Shown one piece after another: positions 10,001-18,663 of a stretch of 64,000 bases of DNA (positions within the stretch are counted from its first letter, which is position 1; each line of letters starts with the position of its first letter). The notes beneath the pieces were generated by a model that saw only the letters and a program-made list of their open reading frames with translations, made no database searches and was not told the DNA's origin. Source of the DNA: UBA2882 sp051877575 (lineage in GTDB: Bacteria; Bacillota; Clostridia; Lachnospirales; Lachnospiraceae); NCBI GenBank assembly GCA_051877575.1, contig JBJEJA010000034.1, positions 1 through 64,000 on the forward strand, in the 5' to 3' direction. The position numbers and the translations under genes were made by a program.

Positions 10001-10162
10001 GTAACCGGAAATGAGAAGCTGGGCAAGATTGTTATGGCAAATAAGGATTCCATCGCTTCTAAGGTTCTGGCAGATGAAATGACTACCGAAGGAAGCTTTG
10101 CAATCGGCAAAGAGTGGACAGTAAACGGAGAAAAGGTTACTATTTCATTAGAGAAAGCGTAA
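7010..10162 (+). CDS. ileS: Isoleucine--tRNA ligase (eukaryote-like type)
   Basis: A 1050-residue class I synthetase. The HIGH motif is intact at residues 55-58 and KMSKS at 602-606, and the central CP1 editing domain is present (TTTPWTLPSN near 225, TDGTGIVHIAPAFGEDD near 325). The N-terminus (MYQKVETNVNFVEHEKATEKFW) and the length fit the long IleS2 or eukaryote-like branch rather than the roughly 920-residue bacterial type. That branch is known for low mupirocin sensitivity in characterised members; resistance here is inference. A strong ribosome site (AAAGGAG) precedes the ATG. Expression is under the T-box leader; an SseB-like gene follows by 12 bp. Confidence 0.97.
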   Translation: MYQKVETNVNFVEHEKATEKFWRENNIFQKSMDSRKEGPTYTFYDGPPTANGKPHIGHVLTRVIKDMIPRYRTMKGYMVPRKAGWDTHGLPVELEVEKLLGLDGKEQIEEYGLDPFIKKCKESVWKYKGMWEDFSNTVGFWADMDDPYVTYHDDFIESEWWALKEIWNKGLLYKGFKIVPYCPRCGTPLSSHEVAQGYKSVKERSAVVRFKVVGEDAHFLAWTTTPWTLPSNVALCVNPGETYIKVKAADGYTYYLAQALADSVLGSLAEDGKPAYEVLETYIGKDLEYKEYEPLYACAGEAAAKQHKKGHFVTCDNYVTMTDGTGIVHIAPAFGEDDAQVGRKYDLPFVQFVNGKGEMTEETPYAGKFVKDADPDVLVDLDKEGKLFSAPKFEHDYPFCWRCDTPLIYYARESWFIKMTAVKDDLIRNNNTVNWIPESIGKGRFGDWLENIQDWGVSRNRYWGTPLNVWACDCGHMESIGSRQELFEKSGNEAAKTVELHRPYIDEITIKCPKCGGTMKRVPEVIDCWFDSGAMPFAQHHYPFENKEVFESQFPAQFISEAVDQTRGWFYSLLAESTLLFNKAPYENVIVLGHVQDENGQKMSKSKGNAVDPFEALEEYGADAIRWYFYINSAPWLPNRFHGDAVKEGRSKFMGTLWNTYAFFVLYANIDDFDATKYTLEYDKLSVMDKWLLSKLNSAVKAVDENLDNYRIPEAARALTGFVDDMSNWYVRRSRERFWAKGMEQDKINAYMTLYTALVTIAKAAAPMVPFMTEDIYRNLVCSIDKDAPESIHLCDFPKVDESMIDAELEQDMDEVLKIVVMGRAARNAANIKNRQPIGDMYVKAPVALSQFYIDIIEDELNVKKVTFTEDVSAFTTYSFKPQLRTVGPKYGKQLGGIQKTLASLDGNKAMDELNEKGMLKFDIDGVEVTLFKEDLLISNEKKDGFVTEADNTVTVVLDTNLTEELIEEGFVFEVISKIQTMRKDSKFEVTDHIKVAVTGNEKLGKIVMANKDSIASKVLADEMTTEGSFAIGKEWTVNGEKVTISLEKA

Positions 10163-10174
10163 AGGAGTGCCCTT

Positions 10175-10639
10175 ATGGAACCAAGAAAAGAGATTATTAT
10201 CAATGAAGAATTAAAATCTGCCATCAAAATGATGGCAGAGGACAATAACAGTAAAAGCCAGAATGACATGATCGACATTTTGATGAAATCCAAACTGTTG
10301 ATCCCGGTAAAGATTTCTCCGGCGGCAAAGAGGGATGACCATGGGACGTATATTTTATCGCCCAAGCATAGAATCACCTTTGCTACGGTAAAGAATTATC
10401 AGGATATGAAAAATCCGGACTGGAACTATTTTATCGGTTTTACGGACACGGAGGAATTTAAGGCATGGGCAGGAAATAAGCATATTGATGCGTTTCTGGG
10501 TGATTTTAATGATTTTGCGGTCATGCTGTTAAAGCCCGATGCAACATGCAAGGGGTTTGTACTGAATCCGGCAGGCGGAAATGTCTGCTTTACAACGGAT
10601 GTGGTAAAACAGATCATTAAGAGACGGGATGCAAAATAG
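10175..10639 (+). CDS. SseB-family protein
   Basis: A 154-residue soluble protein. Residues about 35-150 resemble the SseB N-terminal domain (LLIPVKISP, then FIGFTDTEEFKAW, then FNDFAVMLL and GFVLNPAGGNVCF). It has no signal peptide or membrane helix. The ATG follows AAAGGAG and lies 12 bp after ileS, so it is probably cotranscribed with it. SseB-fold proteins are widespread in Firmicutes but their role is not established; the name comes from an enterobacterial protein of different context. Confidence 0.7.
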   Translation: MEPRKEIIINEELKSAIKMMAEDNNSKSQNDMIDILMKSKLLIPVKISPAAKRDDHGTYILSPKHRITFATVKNYQDMKNPDWNYFIGFTDTEEFKAWAGNKHIDAFLGDFNDFAVMLLKPDATCKGFVLNPAGGNVCFTTDVVKQIIKRRDAK

Positions 10640-10764
10640 ATATTTTTCTTTTTATTTACAGAAAAGTATTGTATAATGGATTTTGGTGTAGTAAAGTTGC
10701 AAAGCGATAAAAGCTGCACATGAGGTTTGAATCACCTGGAATAGAAAACCTGAGGAGGAAAATT

Positions 10765-13257
10765 ATGGCAAAGAAAGAAACAACTGCATTATCAACGTTT
10801 GATAAAGAGTTATTCAAAAGAAGCGTTCTCTACAACGTAAAGACTCTTTACCGCAAAACTCTTGACGAGGCAACAGATCAACAGATCTTCCAAGCTGTTT
10901 CCTATGCAATTAAGGATGCAATCGTGGATCATTGGTTAGAAACACAAAAAGAATATGAGAAAAAAGATCCGAAAACCGTTTATTATATGTCCATGGAATT
11001 TTTGATGGGTCGTGCCCTTGGGAACAACATGATCAATCTGCAGGCATATGATGCCGTAAAAGAGGCTTTGGATGAACTGGGAGTAGATATCAACGTTGTG
11101 GAAGATCAGGAACCGGATGCGGCGCTGGGTAACGGCGGTCTGGGAAGACTTGCGGCATGTTTCCTGGATTCACTTGCAACTTTGGGATATTCCGCATATG
11201 GCTGCGGTATCCGCTACAGATACGGTATGTTCAAGCAGGAAATCCGCGACGGTTATCAGGTTGAAGTACCGGATAACTGGCTGGCAGAGGGAAATCCCTT
11301 TGAATTGCGTCGCCCCGAGTATGCAAAGGAAGTAAAATTCGGCGGATATGTTTCCGTTCATCAGGATGAAAACGGCAGAAACGTATTTACACAGGAAGGT
11401 TATCAGTCAGTAACGGCAATCCCCTATGACATGCCTATCGTTGGTTATGGCAACGGCATTGTCAATACACTTCGTATCTGGGATGCACAGCCGGTAGAGT
11501 GCTTCAAGTTAGACTCCTTTGATAAAGGGGATTATCAGAAAGCGGTTGAACAGGAAAACCTTGCCAGAAACATTGTTGAGGTTCTTTATCCTAACGATAA
11601 CCATTACTCCGGTAAGGAACTGCGTCTGAAACAGCAGTATTTCTTTGTATCCGCATCCGTTCAGGAAGCAGTTGCAAAATATATGAGAAATCATGATGAT
11701 ATTCATAAATTCTATGAGAAAGTTACCTTCCAGTTGAATGATACCCATCCGACCGTTGCGGTAGCGGAGCTGATGAGAATTTTATTGGATGAATATTATC
11801 TGACATGGGAAGAGGCATGGGAAGTAACCACCAAGACCTGTGCTTATACCAACCATACAATCATGGCAGAGGCGCTTGAGAAATGGCCGATTGAATTATT
11901 CAGCCGTCTTCTTCCCCGTATCTATCAGATCGTAGAAGAGATCAATCGCCGGTTTATCCAGAAGATTGAAAATGCTTATCCGGGCAATCAGGAAAAAATT
12001 CGCAAAATGGCAATCATTTATGACGGACAGGTTAAGATGGCGCATCTTGCAATCGCAGCAGGCTATTCCGTAAACGGCGTTGCAAGATTACATACCGAGA
12101 TCCTGAAAAATCAGGAATTAAAAGATTTCTATGAATTGATGCCCGAGAAATTCAACAATAAGACAAACGGTATCACACAGAGACGTTTCCTGTTACACGG
12201 CAATCCGCTGTTGGCAGAATGGGTAACCGCTCATGTAGGTGCAGACTGGATCACGGATCTGCCTAAGATTAAGAAGTTAAAAGTATTTGCAGATGATGAA
12301 AAAGCTCAGCAGGAGTTTATGAACATCAAATATCAGAACAAGGTTCGTCTTGCAAATTATATTTTAGAGCATAACGGTGTGGAGGTTGATCCCCGCTCCA
12401 TCTTTGACGTACAGGTTAAGAGATTGCATGAATACAAACGTCAGTTATTAAATATCCTTCATGTTATGTATCTGTATAATGAGATCAAGGAGCATCCCGA
12501 AATGGAATTCTATCCCAGAACGTTCATTTTCGGAGCAAAGGCGGCAGCAGGTTATAAAAATGCAAAGCTGACAATCAAACTGATCAATTCCGTTGCGGAT
12601 GTGATCAACAACGATGCTTCCATTAACGGCAAGATCAAGGTTGTCTTCATCGAAAACTATCGTGTGTCCAATGCAGAATGGATCTTTGCGGCAGCAGATG
12701 TTTCCGAACAGATTTCCACAGCATCCAAAGAAGCATCCGGTACAGGTAACATGAAGTTCATGTTAAACGGTGCTTTGACACTGGGAACCATGGACGGTGC
12801 CAACGTGGAAATCGTAGAAGAGGTTGGAGAAGAGAATGCGTTTATCTTCGGTCTTTCTTCTGACGAAGTTATCAGATATGAGAATTACGGCGGATACAAT
12901 CCGATGGATATTTTCAACAGCGATGCGGATATCAGAAAGGTATTGATGCAGCTCATTAACGGTACCTACAACCAGGATACGGAGCTGTTCCGCGATCTTT
13001 ACAATTCATTGTTGAATACACAGTGTACTGCAAAGGCAGATACTTATTTTATCTTGAAAGATTTCAAATCCTATGCGGAAGCACAGAAACGTGTGGAAGC
13101 AGCTTACAGGGATGAAAAAGGCTGGGCGAAGAGTGCTATTTTAAACGTAGCATGCTGCGGCAAGTTTACATCCGACAGAACCATCCAGGAATATGTTGAT
13201 GAAATCTGGCATCTGGATAAAGTGGTTCTTCCCAAGAAAAAAGTGGAATCCAAATAA
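10765..13257 (+). CDS. glgP: Glycogen/starch/maltodextrin phosphorylase
   Basis: An 830-residue GT35 enzyme, which releases glucose-1-phosphate from alpha-1,4-glucans with inorganic phosphate. The pyridoxal-phosphate lysine is K664 in GTGNMKFMLNGALTLGTMDG. Other family blocks are YYMSMEFLMGRALGNN, ALGNGGLGRLAACFLDS and VKRLHEYKRQLLN. I chose the ATG at 10765 because GAGGAGG lies 8 bases upstream; the earlier in-frame start at 10720 lies upstream of this site. A TATAAT at 10672-10677 may be its promoter -10, but its -35 is poor. It probably mobilises stored glycogen; no other glycogen gene is nearby. Confidence 0.97.
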   Translation: MAKKETTALSTFDKELFKRSVLYNVKTLYRKTLDEATDQQIFQAVSYAIKDAIVDHWLETQKEYEKKDPKTVYYMSMEFLMGRALGNNMINLQAYDAVKEALDELGVDINVVEDQEPDAALGNGGLGRLAACFLDSLATLGYSAYGCGIRYRYGMFKQEIRDGYQVEVPDNWLAEGNPFELRRPEYAKEVKFGGYVSVHQDENGRNVFTQEGYQSVTAIPYDMPIVGYGNGIVNTLRIWDAQPVECFKLDSFDKGDYQKAVEQENLARNIVEVLYPNDNHYSGKELRLKQQYFFVSASVQEAVAKYMRNHDDIHKFYEKVTFQLNDTHPTVAVAELMRILLDEYYLTWEEAWEVTTKTCAYTNHTIMAEALEKWPIELFSRLLPRIYQIVEEINRRFIQKIENAYPGNQEKIRKMAIIYDGQVKMAHLAIAAGYSVNGVARLHTEILKNQELKDFYELMPEKFNNKTNGITQRRFLLHGNPLLAEWVTAHVGADWITDLPKIKKLKVFADDEKAQQEFMNIKYQNKVRLANYILEHNGVEVDPRSIFDVQVKRLHEYKRQLLNILHVMYLYNEIKEHPEMEFYPRTFIFGAKAAAGYKNAKLTIKLINSVADVINNDASINGKIKVVFIENYRVSNAEWIFAAADVSEQISTASKEASGTGNMKFMLNGALTLGTMDGANVEIVEEVGEENAFIFGLSSDEVIRYENYGGYNPMDIFNSDADIRKVLMQLINGTYNQDTELFRDLYNSLLNTQCTAKADTYFILKDFKSYAEAQKRVEAAYRDEKGWAKSAILNVACCGKFTSDRTIQEYVDEIWHLDKVVLPKKKVESK

Positions 13258-13300
13258 ACATTTGGAATATTCCGATTGAAAAGGAAATAACATTATGGAA

Positions 13301-13330
13301 ATACCCGCTGATGGATAAGTTGGCGGGTAT
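13301..13330 (+). other. Hairpin between glgP and the hydratase gene
   Basis: ATACCCGC and GCGGGTAT form an 8-bp stem with a 14-base loop. No T run follows, so it is either a weak terminator, a processing site or part of the downstream leader. Confidence 0.45.
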
Positions 13331-13384
13331 CTCTGTAATAAGGAGAAATCTTTGAAGACGTGTTTATGATAAAGGAGGACAATC

Positions 13385-15694
13385 ATGGTAAAATTATCAA
13401 ATGGCGGAGCCTATTTAGTAAACGGCACCGAACTTATTCCTGACGGAGCCGATGCATTGCAGGCTGTGGCTGCCAAAACAGGAAAAAATACAACAAAGGA
13501 AGAGGCTGCAAAGGGAACGATCGCATATGGTATCCTGGAAAGCCACAACACTTCCGGCAACATGGATAAGCTGAAAATTAAATTTGATAAGCTGACGTCC
13601 CATGATATTACGTTTGTCGGTATTATTCAGACCGCCAGAGCTTCGGGATTGGAAAAATTTCCGATTCCTTATGTCCTGACCAACTGCCATAATTCCCTTT
13701 GTGCGGTAGGCGGTACCATTAATGAGGATGACCACATGTTTGGTCTGACCTGTGCAAAGAAATACGGCGGTATCTATGTGCCTCCTCATCAGGCAGTCAT
13801 CCATCAGTTTGCAAGGGAAATGCTTGCAGGCGGCGGAAAAATGATTTTGGGGTCCGATTCCCATACCCGTTACGGTGCGCTGGGTACCATGGCAATGGGT
13901 GAAGGCGGACCGGAGCTTGTAAAACAGCTGTTAAACCAGACTTATGATATCAACATGCCCGGCGTGGTTGCCGTGTATTTTACCGGTGAACCGCAGAAAG
14001 GGGTAGGGCCTCAGGACGTTGCACTGGCTATTATCGGCGAGGTTTTCGGCAATGGATATGTGAAGAACAAAGTCATGGAATTTGTAGGTCCCGGTGTGGC
14101 AAGCATGTCTCCCGATTTCCGTATCGGTATCGACGTTATGACCACGGAGACGACCTGCTTATCCTCTATCTGGAGAACCGACGACCAGGTAAAAGAATTC
14201 TATGATATCCACGGCAGAGTTGAAGAGTATCAAGAACTGAACCCTGCGGATGTGGCTTATTATGACGGATTGATCGAAATAGACCTTTCTACCATTAAAC
14301 CAATGATCGCAATGCCGTTTCATCCCAGCAATACTTATACCATTGAGGAAGTCAATGCCAACTTAATGGATATTCTGGATGATGTGGAAAAACGTGCCGC
14401 AGTATCGCTGGACGGAGCTGTTGATTATACATTAAAGGATAAAGTTGTTAACGGCAAATTCATGGTAGATCAGGGAATTATCGCAGGCTGTGCCGGCGGC
14501 GGATTTGAAAATATCTGTGCTGCAGCGGATATCCTGAAAGGAAGCTATATCGGCTCCGATGGATTTACATTGAGTGTTTATCCCGCATCCATGCCGATTT
14601 ATATGGAACTGATTAAAAACGGCTGCGCGGCTGCAATACTTGAGACCGGTGCGGTTATGAAGACAGCCTTCTGCGGACCCTGCTTCGGTGCAGGCGATAC
14701 ACCGGCTAATAATGCCTTCAGTATCCGCCATTCTACCAGAAACTTCCCCAACCGTGAAGGTTCTAAACTGCAGAACGGTCAGATTGCTTCCGTTGCGTTG
14801 ATGGATGCCCGTTCCATTGCGGCGACAGCGGCTAATCAGGGCGTGCTGACTGCGGCAACCGATTTTGACGGTGAGATTGGCAAATATAAATACCATTTTG
14901 ATGCGAATATTTACAAAAACCGCGTATTCGATTCAAAGGGAGTGGCGGATCCTTCCGTGGAGATCCAGTTTGGTCCCAATATTAAGGATTGGCCCGCTAT
15001 GGTTGCGTTGACCGACAATCTGGTATTGAAAGTTGTTTCCGAAATTCACGATCCGGTTACAACCACGGATGAACTGATTCCTTCCGGAGAGACCAGCTCT
15101 TACCGTTCCAATCCTTTGGGACTGGCAGAGTTTGCTTTATCCAGAAAAGATCCTGCTTATGTAGGACGTGCAAAAGAGGTTCAGAAAGCGGAGAAAGCAA
15201 GAGAAGCACTGGTAGCGGGTACTTCCGTGGAACATCCTTGTCAGGTACTGCCGGAGATCAAACCGGTGATGGATCAGATCAAAGAGAAATTCCCGAACCT
15301 GACTCACGAATCATTTGGTATCGGTTCCACAATCTTTGCGGTAAAACCCGGTGACGGTTCTGCCAGAGAACAGGCAGCAAGCTGTCAGAAAGTATTGGGT
15401 GGCTGGGCTAACATTGCCAATGAGTATGCTACCAAGAGATATCGTTCCAACCTGATCAACTGGGGTATGCTTCCATTCATTATCGATGAAGGAGAACTGC
15501 CTTTTAAGAATCTGGATTACATTTTTGTACCGGAGATCAGACAGGCAGTAATCGACAAGAAGACGGAGATTACCGCTTATGTGGTAAAAGAAGACGGACT
15601 CAAAGAGTTTACCCTGAAGCTGGGTGAATTGACCGACGAAGAAAGAGAGATTATCCTGAAAGGATGTCTCATCAATTATAACAGAGTGTCTTAA
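13385..15694 (+). CDS. Aconitase-family hydratase
   Basis: A 769-residue member of the aconitase superfamily. C369, C430 and C433 (the last two in AFCGPCFGAGD) have the C-x60-C-x2-C spacing of [4Fe-4S] aconitases, and GSDSHTRYGALG near 160 is the family's substrate and cluster region. In Lachnospiraceae this form is usually annotated simply as hydratase. It is a single chain containing the swivel domain. Citrate/isocitrate interconversion is the likely reaction, but related branches act on other hydroxy-acids and no citrate synthase or IDH gene lies nearby. AAAGGAGG precedes the ATG. It is the last core gene before the mobile element. Confidence 0.85.
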   Translation: MVKLSNGGAYLVNGTELIPDGADALQAVAAKTGKNTTKEEAAKGTIAYGILESHNTSGNMDKLKIKFDKLTSHDITFVGIIQTARASGLEKFPIPYVLTNCHNSLCAVGGTINEDDHMFGLTCAKKYGGIYVPPHQAVIHQFAREMLAGGGKMILGSDSHTRYGALGTMAMGEGGPELVKQLLNQTYDINMPGVVAVYFTGEPQKGVGPQDVALAIIGEVFGNGYVKNKVMEFVGPGVASMSPDFRIGIDVMTTETTCLSSIWRTDDQVKEFYDIHGRVEEYQELNPADVAYYDGLIEIDLSTIKPMIAMPFHPSNTYTIEEVNANLMDILDDVEKRAAVSLDGAVDYTLKDKVVNGKFMVDQGIIAGCAGGGFENICAAADILKGSYIGSDGFTLSVYPASMPIYMELIKNGCAAAILETGAVMKTAFCGPCFGAGDTPANNAFSIRHSTRNFPNREGSKLQNGQIASVALMDARSIAATAANQGVLTAATDFDGEIGKYKYHFDANIYKNRVFDSKGVADPSVEIQFGPNIKDWPAMVALTDNLVLKVVSEIHDPVTTTDELIPSGETSSYRSNPLGLAEFALSRKDPAYVGRAKEVQKAEKAREALVAGTSVEHPCQVLPEIKPVMDQIKEKFPNLTHESFGIGSTIFAVKPGDGSAREQAASCQKVLGGWANIANEYATKRYRSNLINWGMLPFIIDEGELPFKNLDYIFVPEIRQAVIDKKTEITAYVVKEDGLKEFTLKLGELTDEEREIILKGCLINYNRVS

Positions 15695-15744
15695 GAAACG
15701 GCTTGTTGACAATGAGCGTATTCAAAGGATATCTTCAATAGATG

Positions 15745-15805
15745 ACGCAGTGCAGCAGATTATGAGCCCATGCATACGGTCGTAACCTGCTGTACTGCGT
15801 TTGTC
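15745..15805 (+). terminator. Long hairpin after the hydratase gene
   Basis: ACGCAGTGCAGCAGATTA (15745-15762) pairs with TAACCTGCTGTACTGCGT (15783-15800), an 18-bp stem with two G-U pairs and a 20-base loop, followed by TTTGTC. It is probably the hydratase terminator, though the T run is short. Confidence 0.55.
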
Positions 15806-15856
15806 ATATCTCATTGAAAGATGATAGAATTAAATTGGGGTTTGTTTATTATTTCA

Positions 15857-15955
15857 ACTAACTTTCCTTATTTTTCAAGGCTTTCAGAGCCTTATTTCGT
15901 GAACTTGTATGTATTTTCCCTTGTTTTTGCCCTTATGGGTAACTTACAAGGGAAA
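15857..15955. repeat. Left-end repeats of the mobile element
   Basis: From the outside in: ACTAACTTT (15857-15865), a near-copy TTTCCTTAT, a small hairpin AAGGCT/AGCCTT (15877-15893), then TTTCCCTTGT at 15915-15924 facing ACAAGGGAAA at 15946-15955, a perfect 10-bp inverted pair. The same 7-base core recurs at the right end, which suggests integrase arm-type binding sites. Confidence 0.65.
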
Positions 15956-15962
15956 TCTTTGT

Positions 15963-17255
15963 TTATTGCCCTGCAACCTTATCCAGAAGTCTTGCGGAAT
16001 TTCGTTTGGCTTCCCTCGTTGCGTGAGCGTAAACATTCATTGTGGTACTAACATCGGAATGTCCTAATAACTCCTGAACATCCTTTGGCTGTGCTCCGTT
16101 TGACAGAAGATTGGTGGTGTAGGTATGCCTTAATGTGTGGAAGTGAAAGCCTTCCAACTCAGGTACTTTCCTGCTGGCACTCCTGCAGGCTGTTTCTACT
16201 GTGCTTGGAAGCTCCAGACACCCATCTGACCTTAAACATACAAAGAAGATTTCCGTATAATCCATCGGTACTTCCTGAGTGCCATCAAGATTATAATATT
16301 CATAGTGCACTCGATTCTTTTCACGAACTTCTTTGTAGTAGTTTTTGTGGTACAGTTGTCCGTACTGAAATCGTTGTTTGTGCTGTTTCTTTTTTGCAGT
16401 CTTTAGGATTTCTGCAAGGGTATCGCCAAAATCCACCACACGCACCTTTTTCCGTTTTGTAGGACCAATCTCTGTTTTATGTCTTGCTCCGTTGTAGCGG
16501 ACACTTCGCCTTACCGTAAGATACTGTTCCTCAAGGTTAATATCCTGCCAAGTCAGTCCTGCAACTTCTCCGAGTCGTAGCCCCGTATAATAAGCTATCT
16601 GCACCGGAAGGATTGCATCCTTACTTCTTTTGCCAAGCTGTTCCAACAGCTTCTGATACGTTTCGTGGGTAAGTGGTTTAGCATTCACATCTTCGGCATC
16701 GTCCTCTGCAAATAAATCCACATTATCCGTCTTTCGCTTTAACACCACATACTGCATGGGATTAAAGGTAATTAACTGTTTTGGAAATACTGCAAAGCGA
16801 AATGCCTGCTGTAACACAGCAGAGTAGGAATGCACATAATCCTTTGTGTAGCCTTTGGAAATGAAGTTACCGGCTGTCCCACCAAAGGTAAGCAAATCCA
16901 TAAACTGCTGTAAATGCTCCGAAGTGACTGTTTTCAGCTTTCGGTCACTGATAGGGTGTTGCTTAATCCGATTGACCGCCTGAAGATAATTACCAACAGT
17001 TCCATTGCTTAATGTGCCGACCTTCAGTTCTTCCTCTGCCCAAATGGCGAGCAGTTCTCCGAGGGTAATGTTGTCAGCCTTTGCAATGAACTTCTTGCTT
17101 TCGTAATCTTCCATTGCCTGTCTTAACAGCTTTTCTGTTTCACTTTTGCTTTCTGTTCCCGCAAATTCCTTCTGTACCAGATTGCCACTTGCATCCTCCA
17201 CATAGAAGCGGTAGTACCATTTCTTTCCTTTTTTTCTTACAGATCCTTTTGCCAT
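15963..17255 (-). CDS. int: Tyrosine integrase, Tn916-type
   Basis: A 430-residue site-specific recombinase. The N-terminal part (KGSVRKKGKKWYYRFYVEDASGN) is an AP2-like arm-binding domain, followed by a SAM-like core-binding domain (about 75-180). The catalytic C-terminal domain has Arg in TGLRLGEVAG, HTLRHTY, LGHSDVSTTMNVYAH with the nucleophile Tyr in the last motif. All expected catalytic residues are present, so it looks active. I start it at the ATG at 17255, preceded by GGAG; a further upstream ATG at 17285 would lie before that ribosome site. It lies at the left end and reads outward, as is usual for the family. Confidence 0.93.
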   Translation of the reverse strand: MAKGSVRKKGKKWYYRFYVEDASGNLVQKEFAGTESKSETEKLLRQAMEDYESKKFIAKADNITLGELLAIWAEEELKVGTLSNGTVGNYLQAVNRIKQHPISDRKLKTVTSEHLQQFMDLLTFGGTAGNFISKGYTKDYVHSYSAVLQQAFRFAVFPKQLITFNPMQYVVLKRKTDNVDLFAEDDAEDVNAKPLTHETYQKLLEQLGKRSKDAILPVQIAYYTGLRLGEVAGLTWQDINLEEQYLTVRRSVRYNGARHKTEIGPTKRKKVRVVDFGDTLAEILKTAKKKQHKQRFQYGQLYHKNYYKEVREKNRVHYEYYNLDGTQEVPMDYTEIFFVCLRSDGCLELPSTVETACRSASRKVPELEGFHFHTLRHTYTTNLLSNGAQPKDVQELLGHSDVSTTMNVYAHATREAKRNSARLLDKVAGQ

Positions 17256-17342
17256 AATCGTTTGTCTCCTTTCGATATTGGACAATCGGAACTGATGAAA
17301 TGCTTTCTTGCGTGTAAGTATATCATAACTCCGGTTGTCTAA

Positions 17343-17960
17343 CTATACCGATTCGGAATCATCCGCTAAAAGATTTGCAAGCCTTTGTGTAGCCGTCTCC
17401 GGTTTTTTGGAATAGAGTCTTATCACATCTGCCATGTCATTAAAGGCATTGACAGAATGGGTAATCTCCCGAAGAAACATTATCTCATTGTACTCTTGGT
17501 TTGATTCAAACCCCATTGTGGCTGCTATGTCCGCATTTTCCGTATTGCCTTTGAAATTCTTACAGGCATACTGGAATGAATCCATAAACAACTCATATTC
17601 CTGTAATATCAGTAGCAATAAGTCTTTCGAGAAATCATCTTCCTCACTACTTAGGTCAAAGGGAAGTCGGTTTAGAATACTGCTCATTGCATCACGAATC
17701 TGTAATTCTTTCTTATCCGTAATGTCTGTTTCGTATTCATCGGTTTCTCCTTTGAGCCATTCCACAGATACATGAAGTGCCTCTGAAAGACCATCCAGCA
17801 CCAGCTTCTTGGTATTGTCGATTGTACCTGCCTCATATCTTTGGATAGTAGAGGGAGTTACTCCCATCTTCTCTGCAATATAAGGCTGTTTCAAATCAAG
17901 CTCCAATCTTCGCTGTTTTGCCCTGCTACCGATTAGCTTGCGTAACTCTTTATCCTTCAT
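17343..17960 (-). CDS. XRE-family repressor of the mobile element
   Basis: A 205-residue protein with an N-terminal helix-turn-helix (about 8-65: RAKQRRLELDLKQPYIAEKMGVTPSTIQRYEAGT) and a helical C-terminal region of unknown fold. It is divergent from the excisionase gene, with both promoters in a shared 175-bp control region, so it is probably the switch that holds the element integrated. AAGGAGG lies 8 bases before its ATG. The C-terminal region resembles no domain I can name with confidence. Confidence 0.85.
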   Translation of the reverse strand: MKDKELRKLIGSRAKQRRLELDLKQPYIAEKMGVTPSTIQRYEAGTIDNTKKLVLDGLSEALHVSVEWLKGETDEYETDITDKKELQIRDAMSSILNRLPFDLSSEEDDFSKDLLLLILQEYELFMDSFQYACKNFKGNTENADIAATMGFESNQEYNEIMFLREITHSVNAFNDMADVIRLYSKKPETATQRLANLLADDSESV

Positions 17961-17991
17961 ATTGGTACGCCTCCTTTTTCGGTATGGTACT

Positions 17992-18020
17992 ACTATATCA
18001 CATACCTTTTATAATTGCAA
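17992..18020 (-). promoter_or_regulatory. Promoter of the element repressor
   Basis: On the minus strand TTGCAA (18020-18015) and TATAGT (17997-17992) are 17 bp apart. Confidence 0.6.
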
Positions 18021-18046
18021 TATGCAAGTTGATAAATATTTTTGAA

Positions 18047-18120
18047 ATTACGTAACGCTTGACAGGAAGATATAAAAGCGTTATAGTATCACTACTACGA
18101 AAATTGCGTAATGCAATTTG
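18047..18120 (+). promoter_or_regulatory. Promoter of xis with flanking operator-like repeats
   Basis: TTGACA (18059-18064) and TATAGT (18082-18087) are 17 bp apart. TTACGTAA just upstream and TTGCGTAA just downstream flank the promoter, plausible sites for the divergent XRE protein. Operator assignment is inference. Confidence 0.7.
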
Positions 18121-18135
18121 CAAGGAGGTGATTCA

Positions 18136-18366
18136 ATGACAGAAACGAAGATTGCCTTATCCATAGAGGAAGCTGCTGACTACACAGGTATCGGAAGAAA
18201 CACGCTCCGGAATCTGGTGGAATGGAAGAAACTTCCGGTACTCCGGGTGGGAAGAAAGGTTCTTATCAAAACCGATATACTGGAAATGTTTATGGAAGCC
18301 AATGAAGGCAGGGACTTGAGAGATAAGAACACTGTCAAAGCTGTCACACGAAAAGTGACAACTTAA
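18136..18366 (+). CDS. xis: Excisionase, Tn916 Xis-like
   Basis: A 76-residue winged-helix protein of the excisionase/MerR-like type (LSIEEAADYTGIGRNTLRNLVEWKKLPVLRVGRKVLIKTDILEMFMEAN). Such proteins bind near the attachment ends and steer the integrase toward excision. The ATG at 18136 follows a strong AAGGAGGTG site; an upstream TTG at 18118 lies before that site and is not preferred. A hairpin (GGGCGG and CCGCCC, 18369-18392) follows the stop codon. Confidence 0.88.
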   Translation: MTETKIALSIEEAADYTGIGRNTLRNLVEWKKLPVLRVGRKVLIKTDILEMFMEANEGRDLRDKNTVKAVTRKVTT

Positions 18367-18510
18367 AAGGGCGGCTTCCTATGAAACCGCCCCAATGGTA
18401 TTTATCAGACCGAAGCCATGATATACCTACACGCAAATAGATTATATCATGTGCTTCCTCTGGTATCAACCGAAATTTTCAGGGAATGAGTATAGGAAGA
18501 TGATATCTAT

Positions 18511-18600
18511 GTGATAGCCAAAGGTTATAGCTATATATATGAAAGTGGTAACTTTATGGTAGTAAAAAATCATAGCCATTATTTACGTGTGATAGCCAAA
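18511..18600 (+). repeat. Directly repeated GTGATAGCCAAA upstream of the relaxase
   Basis: GTGATAGCCAAA occurs at 18511-18522 and at 18589-18600, each followed by a GTTAT, with a partial copy (CATAGCCA) near 18571. These could be binding sites for a relaxosome or regulatory protein. Confidence 0.5.
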
Positions 18601-18663
18601 AAGTTATGTAAAAAACAATGTATATTTTCGTGTACTAAGTTTTTAACAAGCCCTCGGCGTTTG

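Noticed and set aside
10649..10677. Full promoter for glgP
   Set aside because: TATAAT is clear at 10672-10677, but no acceptable -35 lies 16-18 bp upstream, so only the -10 is mentioned in the gene entry.
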